Assembly: GCA_903879825.1 (NCBI GenBank)
Contig: CAIRND010000526.1
Span: 1-9,078, forward strand
DNA from: an uncultured Geobacteraceae bacterium
Lineage (GTDB): Bacteria; Desulfobacterota; Desulfuromonadia; Geobacterales; Pseudopelobacteraceae
Direction of reading: 5' to 3'
DNA length: 9,078 nt
Below the pieces are notes generated by a model. It made no database searches, had not been told where the DNA came from, and saw nothing but the letters and a program-made list of their open reading frames with translations. Positions 1 through 4,579 of this stretch are shown here, one piece after another; within the stretch, counting starts at the first letter, position 1, and every line of letters starts with the position of its first letter. Position numbers and translations under genes: made by a program.

Positions 1-201
1 TACAACACCGTCAGACTGCACAGCGCCATTGGTTATGTGACACCAGCTGACAAGCTGAATGGCAGAGACAAGGAAATATTCAAAGAGCGAGACAGAAAGC
101 TTGAAGAAGCAAGAGAATTGAGAAAGCAAAAAAGACAACTGGCTCATCCTGAAATCAGACATTCAGGGGAGGCTGACTTACCATTAGATCAAGCGGCCTG
201 A
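1..201 (+). CDS. IS3-like transposase, integrase-type (C-terminal 66 codons)
   Basis: Frame 1 is open from the first base to TGA at 199-201. The peptide begins YNTVRLHSAIGYVTPADKL, which matches the segment after the last catalytic acid in DDE integrase-type transposases (pattern YN..R.H..lGy.tP). A Lys/Arg/Glu-rich tail of about 30 residues follows and probably forms a charged helix. The catalytic DDE residues are upstream of the window and cannot be checked. The enzyme would cut and join the element ends. It reads rightward, against the Fic gene that the element has split. Assignment to IS3 rather than a related integrase-type group rests only on this tail. Confidence 0.8.
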   Translation, partial: YNTVRLHSAIGYVTPADKLNGRDKEIFKERDRKLEEARELRKQKRQLAHPEIRHSGEADLPLDQAA

Positions 202-230
202 AAGTCCAATTCCGACTGAGGCGGAACACA
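1..230 (+). mobile_element. Right end of an IS3-like insertion sequence (left part outside window)
   Basis: The sequence begins inside a transposase reading frame. The frame stops at 201 and is followed by about 29 bp up to a likely element end reading ...GGCGGAACACA at 220-230. Read inward this end starts TGTGTTCCGCC; a terminal TG/CA is usual for IS3-type elements. The boundary is supported independently: the leftward Fic reading frame follows its family pattern down to the residues QNWI and loses it exactly at 230/231. The other terminal repeat and the target duplication lie outside the window, so the element family and length are not proven. Confidence 0.7.
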
Positions 231-733
231 ATCCAATTCTGTTTGTCTCTGAATACTCCAGGTGTCCAGCTATATTCTGACCCATTCATTAGATACGCAT
301 GTAGATTCTCGATCAGCTTTTTAGACATAGCGGCAAGGCCGTGTTGTCGAACCTGTTGCAGTCCAAATTCAAGAGAAGTCACATAATTGAGGGTTACCTG
401 AACGTCCGGTGGTAGGCCTTCAACGCTACCCGTCGCCTCAAAAGTTAACAGGTCAGTGATGTCTGAACCTGTCCCCTCGATTTGACTGCTTCTAACCGCC
501 TCGCGCCTGTCAGACGTGCGTGTAACAAGGTCTGGATTAGGAAGAGCCTTGGACAACGTTTGTAGATTATCTAAGGCTATACGCGCCCGACTTACCTCCC
601 CCTGTATTCCTCTCAAACCCATCAATTGGTCTATTCCGGGAGTAGGTGGAGGAATAAGCGCAAACGCGCCAGAATGTGTTTTTACTGGTACAAGAAGTTG
701 CCTTCGATCAAGGCTTAGATCTGTTTTTCGCAT
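231..733 (-). pseudogene. Fic-family protein, N-terminal part only, truncated by the insertion sequence
   Basis: The frame reads leftward from ATG at 731-733. AAAGG lies 7 nt upstream of this ATG and makes it a better start than the TTG at 737-739. About 168 codons of Fic sequence remain. They include the N-terminal Fic domain and the inhibitory-helix motif SSQIEGT (about residues 82-88), which in class II Fic proteins blocks the nucleotide site. A flap-like segment PGVFRDKQNWI sits at the very end. The catalytic motif HPFxxGNGR would follow but is lost: after Ile168 the frame runs into the insertion sequence and stops near 155. Members of this family usually transfer AMP to target proteins, so this copy should be inactive. 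It resembles the intact Fic protein at 1473-2615 around SSQIEGT but is clearly a diverged relative, not a recent duplicate. Confidence 0.82.
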
Positions 734-741
734 ATTCAAAC

Positions 742-810
742 CTTTAATAAGGAGTTTGTTTATTTAAAGATACTGCCTAAACTTTAAATAAGCAATATCC
801 ATATTTAAAG
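742..810 (-). promoter_or_regulatory. Inverted-repeat array upstream of the truncated Fic gene (probable operator/promoter)
   Basis: TATTTAAAG occurs at 761-769 and 802-810, exactly 41 bp apart. Its reverse complement CTTTAAATA lies between them at 782-790. A fourth, weaker copy, CTTTAATAA, is at 742-750. The half-sites therefore alternate in orientation about every 20 bp, or roughly two helical turns. The block ends just before the ribosome binding site of the leftward Fic gene and is far more AT-rich than its surroundings. Binding by a regulator, perhaps a Fic protein with a DNA-binding tail, is inferred. The TTTAAA core is itself palindromic, so orientation calls here are less certain than in the array at 1372-1461. 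Confidence 0.5.
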
Positions 811-828
811 TTTTACCTTTGATTGGGG

Positions 829-1242
829 GTAACTTCCCCTGAGTTCCTTACCAATGCCGGACTGGGTAATGAAATCGGTTTCTACATCTTCGATTACCCT
901 GCTGAAAACGAGCTTGAGGTTCGTCAACATGTGGATTTTATCGTAGATAAGGCTTCCAAGCGCAAACCGGAACTTAAAATAGCGCATATCAACCTTTTCA
1001 AGGTGGTTGTGGATTACCTTCGAGAGCGTGGCTATCTGGATAGAGCGGTTAGCCTTCAGCGGGACAAGGGCGACGATGCTTTGTTTAAGGGGTTAAAGGG
1101 ATTGCTGCACGAAGAAAAGATTGCCAAAGTCTTTGCCGAGCTTGCCCAACCGGAAAAGCACGACTTCGTATTCATGACCGGTATCGGCAACGCATATCCG
1201 CTGATACGGTCGCATACGCTGCTGAACAATCTGCACCCGCTT
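829..1242 (+). pseudogene. brxB: brxB fragment (BREX system protein, DUF1788), truncated at both ends
   Basis: About 137 codons match the BrxB/DUF1788 pattern as recalled. They include FLTNAGLGNEIGFYIFDYP with the usual acidic-Leu-x-Val-Arg follow-up, INLFKVVVDYLRERG, and TGIGNAYPLIRSHTLLNNL at about 1177-1236. A TGA at 820-822 closes the frame upstream and the only start is an unconvincing TTG at 823, so roughly the first 15-20 residues are missing. After HPL (1234-1242) the family sequence stops, and the frame runs through foreign sequence to TGA at 1297-1299. About 50 C-terminal residues are therefore missing too. BrxB is a core protein of BREX phage-defence systems, with no enzymatic role known to me. 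This piece is a relic and should not work. Confidence 0.75.
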
Positions 1243-1360
1243 AAGCGCAGCTACCAAAACTTTCCTGGAATCCGAGGCAGATGTAAACCTGTATCTTGAG
1301 GCATTGCGGAAAGAATTGCTGACGGCAATTTTGTCAAACAGTCGGGTCAAAGTTAAGTAA
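1243..1360 (+). pseudogene. brxC: 3' remnant of brxC (BREX ATPase), last ~39 codons
   Basis: In the frame one base on from the brxB fragment, the sequence reads RLSAATKTFLESEADVNLYL and then EALRKELLTAILSNSRVKVK, ending with TAA at 1358-1360. A C-terminus of this form (an acidic stretch, a Leu-rich helix, then a short basic end) is what I recall for BrxC, the ~1200-residue P-loop ATPase encoded directly after brxB in BREX loci. Position, direction and the pglX start further on all fit. Nearly the whole gene has been removed by a deletion whose joint is at about 1236-1245, where the brxB match ends. The peptide is short, so identity depends strongly on context; a database comparison against BrxC C-termini would settle it. 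Confidence 0.55.
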
Positions 1361-1371
1361 CACCCCTCCTA

Positions 1372-1461
1372 CTTGAATAACGATTGATAAACATGCCGGC
1401 TATTCAAGATTACTTGAATAATGCGGCAGTAAATGGTAGCTTGTTCAAAATATCTTGAATA
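1372..1461 (+). promoter_or_regulatory. 41-bp-periodic inverted-repeat array upstream of the intact Fic gene (probable operator)
   Basis: CTTGAATA occurs at 1372-1379, 1413-1420 and 1454-1461, each exactly 41 bp from the next. The second copy forms a perfect palindrome with TATTCAAG at 1401-1408, separated by 4 bp (ATTA). The third has a degraded partner, TGTTCAAA at 1442-1449, again 4 bp away (ATAT). The first has no left partner, only GC-rich sequence from the brxC end. The last half-site stops 11 bp before the ATG at 1473, where a bound protein would hinder transcription or initiation. An 8-4-8 palindrome suits a dimeric winged-helix protein, and the downstream Fic protein ends in such a domain. 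Autoregulation is inferred. Confidence 0.6.
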
Positions 1462-1472
1462 ACGGGTGGTGT

Positions 1473-2615
1473 ATGAATCGAAGCGGAGCGTACATACAGC
1501 AGCAAACAGGCTACAAAGCCTTTATACCTAACCCGCTTCCACCCAATCCTCCGCTAAAAATCGAAGGTGATTTACAAAACCTTCTTTCCAAAGCGGATAT
1601 GTCGCTGGCTCGTCTTGACGGTCTGGGGCATTTTCTTCCGAATTCAAGCCTTTTTATCGCCATGTATGTAAAGAAAGAGGCTCTTCTTAGCTCTCAAATC
1701 GAAGGAACTCAGGCGTCTTTGGAAGACCTGTTCGAGTTTGAAAGCGGAGAGAAGCCGGGTAACATAAACGATGTTGCTGAAGTTGTTAATTACATCAAGG
1801 CATTGAATTATGGCATTGAGCGGCTAACGGATTTTCCTATGAGTCTCCGGCTTATAAAGGAAATCCATCTGGTTTTGATGGAAGGTGTCAGAGGAGGAGA
1901 AAAAACGCCTGGAGAGTTCAAAAAAAGCCAGAACTGGATTGGCCCGGCTGGATGGTCGCTTAAAGACGCCCGCTTTGTACCGCCGCCGCCATTTGAAGCG
2001 GAAGCAGCAATGGGTACGCTTGAATTGTATATGCATCAACCGTTACAGCTTCCGGTACTGGTAAACTGTGCTCTTATTCATTTCCTGTTTGAAACTATCC
2101 ATCCATTTCTTGATGGGAACGGCAGACTGGGACGTTTGCTGATAACCTTTTACCTGCAGTGGCAGGGGGTAATGAAAAAACCACTCCTTTATTTGAGCTA
2201 CTATTTCAAAAAATACCGTCAGGAATATTACGACCGCCTGAACATGGTTAGAGACAGTGGCGATTTTGAGCAATGGATAGCATTTTTCCTGAAAGGGGTT
2301 GTGGTTACAGCAGATTCTGCTGTTGAAACTGCCCGTCAGATTATGGAACTGCAAACCACGCATCGCAACCTGCTCTGGCAGAAGAAACTCTCTTCTCCGC
2401 TGGCGGTAGGCATCCTGGAAAAGCTCTATTACACCCCGTACATTTCAGTAAATGATATTGCCCGTGATTTTTCCATCTCCTATCAGGCAGCTTCAACCCT
2501 TGTATCCCAGCTTGAAGAGATAGGTATCTTGCGGGAAATCACCGGTCGTAAGCGTGACAAGCGTTATATCTATTCGGACTATCTACATCTATTGGAAGAA
2601 GGCACAAAACTATGA
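1473..2615 (+). CDS. Fic-family protein (class II) with C-terminal winged helix
   Basis: This 380-residue protein is intact. Residues about 20-100 form the Fic N-terminal domain with the inhibitory motif SSQIEGT at 73-79. A flap TPGEFKKSQNWIG lies at about 145-157. The complete catalytic motif HPFLDGNGRLGR is at 210-221, and a predicted winged helix-turn-helix occupies about 306-370 (VNDIARDFSISYQAASTLVS). Such proteins typically move AMP from ATP to a hydroxyl side chain of a target protein, held off by the SSQIEGT helix; the target here is unknown. I chose ATG 1473 because the upstream TTG (1455) lies inside a repeat half-site. The gene follows the brxC remnant and its stop overlaps the pglX start (ATGA, 2612-2615), so it was part of a BREX operon. 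It is the only complete gene left in the island. Confidence 0.93.
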   Translation: MNRSGAYIQQQTGYKAFIPNPLPPNPPLKIEGDLQNLLSKADMSLARLDGLGHFLPNSSLFIAMYVKKEALLSSQIEGTQASLEDLFEFESGEKPGNINDVAEVVNYIKALNYGIERLTDFPMSLRLIKEIHLVLMEGVRGGEKTPGEFKKSQNWIGPAGWSLKDARFVPPPPFEAEAAMGTLELYMHQPLQLPVLVNCALIHFLFETIHPFLDGNGRLGRLLITFYLQWQGVMKKPLLYLSYYFKKYRQEYYDRLNMVRDSGDFEQWIAFFLKGVVVTADSAVETARQIMELQTTHRNLLWQKKLSSPLAVGILEKLYYTPYISVNDIARDFSISYQAASTLVSQLEEIGILREITGRKRDKRYIYSDYLHLLEEGTKL

Positions 2616-2806
2616 ACAAGGCAAAACTTAAATCATACGCTCCCGCAGCACGACGGGATTTCATACAGGCAGTAACCGACCGTGCTCATTTCTTCGGAAT
2701 TTCTGAAAAAGAGATTGTGCCGGTCGAAGAGAGCGGAGATGTTGCTATCATTGGTGGTCGCCCCTTTCCACGAGCTGTTGCTGCCCAAAGATGGAGCATA
2801 GACTGA
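2612..2806 (+). pseudogene. pglX: pglX/brxX 5' fragment (BREX adenine-specific DNA methyltransferase)
   Basis: The N-terminus MNKAKLKSYAPAARRDFIQA followed by VTDRAHFFGISEKEI and GDVAIIGGRPFPRAVAAQR matches what I recall of BREX type 1 PglX, a methyltransferase of over 1000 residues that marks host DNA by adenine methylation. After AAQR (about 2792) the match ends, and three unrelated residues (after a Trp) lead to TGA at 2804-2806. Only about 60 codons remain, with no methyltransferase motif, so the fragment cannot be catalytic. The start is firm: ATG overlaps the stop of the Fic gene by 4 bp, and GAAGAAGG lies 9 nt upstream. The sequence after the break, up to about 2940, shows no gene I can recognise. 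Confidence 0.75.
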
Positions 2807-2960
2807 GATTAACGATGAGGTAGATCGTACTTATAGTAGGGTGATGGGCTCAAAAATGCGGTTAATAATTTGTATTGGTGGAATGGCCTGAATAAGAATT
2901 TGGCTGGTGCGTTTTTGAAACAGCAGACTTACTGAGGACTTAAATTGAAAAGAGGAAATG

Positions 2961-2989
2961 AAAAGTGGCTAGAGAAATACTCTAACCAC
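2961..2989 (-). terminator. Rho-independent terminator after tRNA-Arg(UCU)
   Basis: On the minus strand GTGGTTAGAG pairs with CTCTAGCCAC (2989-2980 with 2974-2965), a 10-bp stem with one T-G wobble and a 5-nt loop. TTTTCATTTCC follows. It lies 11 nt beyond the encoded CCA of the tRNA, where a transcript end is expected. On the plus strand the wobble becomes a C-A mismatch, so leftward use is favoured. Confidence 0.7.
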
Positions 2990-2999
2990 CTGTTATTAT

Positions 3000-3076
<77 letters not shown>

Positions 3077-3124
3077 AAGGGGTATATTAAAGTTGTTGTT
3101 AATAGACGCTGTTGCAGAGGCGGG

Positions 3125-3153
3125 ACTATATAGGTCTCCGTCTCTCTTGTCAA
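3125..3153 (-). promoter_or_regulatory. Sigma-70-type promoter of tRNA-Arg(UCU)
   Basis: On the minus strand a consensus -35 TTGACA (3153-3148), a 17-bp spacer and -10 TATAGT (3130-3125) stand about 50 bp before the tRNA 5' end. The bases just after the -10 are CCCGCCTC, a GC-rich discriminator typical of stable-RNA promoters that are shut down by ppGpp. The stringent control is inferred from that feature. Confidence 0.8.
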
Positions 3154-3183
3154 GGTTGAGGCTGTTATGGCTATAAAATACAA

Positions 3184-3218
3184 ATCTGATAATCCATATC
3201 GGTTATCAGATGTTTTTT
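3184..3218. terminator. Terminator hairpin between the two tRNA genes, probably bidirectional
   Basis: ATCTGATAA (3184-3192) and TTATCAGAT (3203-3211) form a 9-bp stem, extended to 11 bp on the plus strand by a T-G and a C-G pair around a 6-nt loop. On the plus strand the stem is followed by G and seven T, a good signal for rightward transcripts leaving the island. On the minus strand it begins 7 nt after the CCA of tRNA-Arg(UCG) and is followed by TTTGTATTTTAT, so it can also end that tRNA transcript. Confidence 0.65.
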
Positions 3219-3295
3219 TGGTACGCCCGGACCGATTCGAACGGCCGACACCCAGGTTCGAAGCCTGGTACTCTATCCAGCTGAGCTACGGGCGC
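3219..3295 (-). tRNA. tRNA-Arg, anticodon UCG
   Basis: The complement gives a 77-nt cloverleaf with encoded CCA (3219-3221). The acceptor stem is GCGCCCG/CGGGCGT, the D stem GCTC/GAGT, and the anticodon stem CCAGG/CCTGG with loop CTTCGAA, giving anticodon TCG. The T arm is GGCCG-TTCGAAT-CGGTC. It should read CGA and CGG codons. The first acceptor pair is G1-U72 rather than G-C, which is unusual. It shares direction and much of its body with the neighbouring UCU tRNA. Confidence 0.94.
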
Positions 3296-3315
3296 AAAAT
3301 AATTGTGCAACCTAT

Positions 3316-3345
3316 CTATCACACTATGGCGAAAAACTGAATCAA
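3316..3345 (-). promoter_or_regulatory. Candidate promoter of tRNA-Arg(UCG)
   Basis: On the minus strand TTGATT (3345-3340) and TGATAG (3321-3316) are separated by 18 bp and lie about 20 bp before the tRNA 5' end. The match to sigma-70 consensus is only moderate and the spacer is one base long, so this is a weak call made mainly on position. Confidence 0.35.
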
Positions 3346-3365
3346 TTTTATACGATCATGTGAGG

Positions 3366-4274
3366 TTATTTGCCGTATTGATCTATAAACGTCTGTACCT
3401 GCAGTGCAACGTCGCCTTCGACCTCCAGTTCAAGGTATCGTCGCCACATGATGAGGGCTTTCGGGATGTTGTTAAGATCGAAGGCGAGAACGTAGCCGCT
3501 ATTGTACAGACTGTCGAGATTTTGCGGGCTTATCGAATGTGCTTTTTCGAAATTAGCCAATGCATGGGTGTAATCTCCGATCTGGCGATACATGGTTCCC
3601 TGGTCATTCAGTATGTCGATATCGTCGGGCAGTAAAGACAAGGCTTTCTCGTAGGCGTTGATAGCAAGTTCAGGTTGGTTGGTATCAAAATAGACGTTTC
3701 CCAGATTTCTCCAGCTCTCCGCAGAAAGACTGTTCGAGGTAGTTTCTTTTTTCAGCATTTCTATCTGTTGTAACTGGTCACTGCTCAGATGCGGATCTTC
3801 GGGAGTATCCGGTTCCTCTGGTAACTCAGGTTCATCACTCTCATCATTGCCCACATCAAGAACCGGGCAGATGCGCTGTGCTGCATTATCAAGTGTCGAG
3901 CCAGGAAGTATTGCTTCCTGTTCTGTGTTCCCTCGCAGACTCTTTAGTCGGGTATTTAATGCGCTGAGAATGTCTATTGCAGTAAGTTGCGCAGTTTGAC
4001 CGCTACAGTTGATCTGATAATGCTCCCGATGAGAATGATAACGTTTTTCCTTATACACTAATGCTGCTGATTTTCTCTCTGCCTTTCCCCGTGGAATAAA
4101 ACGGAGCACTATCTCCACTTGTCCCGAAGGAATCAGACGGACAGACTGCTCGTCATAGGCAACCTTGTAGCGTGAGGTATTATTTAGCACCTGCCACTGA
4201 GCGGCGTGGAGAGCGAGCGGAAATCCGCAAAGGAAAACGGTTGCTATGCATAACTGTAAGAGAAAACGCGGCAT
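3366..4274 (-). CDS. Exported TPR protein with N-terminal adhesin-E-like domain
   Basis: This 302-residue protein starts at ATG 4274, with GGA a few bases upstream. Residues 1-24 form a Sec signal peptide (hydrophobic core LLQLCIATVFLCGFPLAL, cut after LHA). Residues 25-137 (QW.., YDEQSVRLI, VEIVLRF, INC at 88-90, RIC at 134-136) resemble the small beta domain of surface-adhesin protein E, with two cysteines that could form a disulfide. An acidic, proline-rich linker follows at about 142-162, then three TPR repeats at about 185-218, 219-252 and 253-286. The protein is probably periplasmic or outer-surface and holds partners by its TPRs; no specific function can be assigned. It is transcribed away from the hopanoid operon, so the two share only the intergenic region. 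Confidence 0.85.
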   Translation of the reverse strand: MPRFLLQLCIATVFLCGFPLALHAAQWQVLNNTSRYKVAYDEQSVRLIPSGQVEIVLRFIPRGKAERKSAALVYKEKRYHSHREHYQINCSGQTAQLTAIDILSALNTRLKSLRGNTEQEAILPGSTLDNAAQRICPVLDVGNDESDEPELPEEPDTPEDPHLSSDQLQQIEMLKKETTSNSLSAESWRNLGNVYFDTNQPELAINAYEKALSLLPDDIDILNDQGTMYRQIGDYTHALANFEKAHSISPQNLDSLYNSGYVLAFDLNNIPKALIMWRRYLELEVEGDVALQVQTFIDQYGK

Positions 4275-4339
4275 AAATGTCCAGTTTCACTGATCCGTTA
4301 CCTATCGGAATGGGTGCGATTCACGTACCAGTTATTCGT

Positions 4340-4368
4340 ATTATATTGGGCCTTGTCACGCGGATTAA
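4340..4368 (-). promoter_or_regulatory. Candidate promoter of the exported TPR protein gene
   Basis: On the minus strand a perfect -10 TATAAT (4345-4340) lies 17 bp after TTAATC (4368-4363), a poor -35 match. Transcription would begin near 4333, about 58 nt before the ATG at 4274. The exact -10 and spacing support it; the -35 does not strongly. Confidence 0.45.
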
Positions 4369-4564
4369 TGGCAGTAGTAAACGATTACAGCACATTTGTA
4401 CACAATTGATCGCAGATGCGGACACTGATCGACTGAGCAGTTAGGAAATGCTAAATATCATACTTTGAAAAGGAAAAAAATGTACAGCAAGGGTGTATTG
4501 TGCTAATACTCGTACCCTTTTAATTGAGAACGTACTTCGTATTGATGTTGCACCGTGTGCTCGT

Positions 4565-4570
4565 GAGGAG
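4565..4570 (+). promoter_or_regulatory. Ribosome binding site fixing the squalene-hopene cyclase start
   Basis: GAGGAG at 4565-4570 stands 9 nt before ATG 4580. The longer alternative, GTG at 4493, has no comparable site. The extra 29 residues it would add have no resemblance to the family N-terminus, so 4580 is preferred. Confidence 0.65.
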
Positions 4571-4579
4571 TTGGCCAGA

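Larger units (their letters stand above)
4275..4579. other. Divergent intergenic region between the TPR gene and squalene-hopene cyclase
   Basis: These 305 bp separate two genes that read away from each other and must hold both promoters. The leftward candidate is at 4340-4368. For the rightward cyclase gene I see no convincing sigma-70 promoter. A tiny open frame with a good ribosome binding site (AAAAGGA, then ATG 4480 to TAA 4506, eight residues) lies about 75 bp before the cyclase start. No strong hairpin, RNA gene or riboswitch was recognised. Confidence 0.6.

Noticed and set aside
516..767. Rightward open frame of 83 codons
   Set aside because: It lies opposite the Fic coding frame, shows no family pattern and is a shadow of that gene.
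823..825. TTG as a real start for the brxB piece
   Set aside because: It directly follows a stop at 820-822, has no ribosome site and omits the usual BrxB N-terminus; the frame is a truncated remnant.
1372..1461. CRISPR-like array
   Set aside because: Repeats are only 8 bp, occur in both orientations, number three to five and sit in a promoter; operator sites fit better.
1455..1472. TTG 1455 as start of the intact Fic gene
   Set aside because: It falls inside a repeat half-site, and the six extra residues look unlike the family; ATG 1473 is preferred.
2807..2940. Possible small gene after the pglX fragment
   Set aside because: No frame of useful length with a start and ribosome site, and no RNA-like structure, was seen; it is probably leftover island sequence.
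3303..3635. Rightward open frame of 110 codons
   Set aside because: It overlaps the well-supported leftward TPR gene and the tRNA leader and has no recognisable domain.
4493..4579. GTG 4493 as start of squalene-hopene cyclase
   Set aside because: No ribosome site precedes it, whereas ATG 4580 has GAGGAG at proper distance and gives a normal N-terminus.
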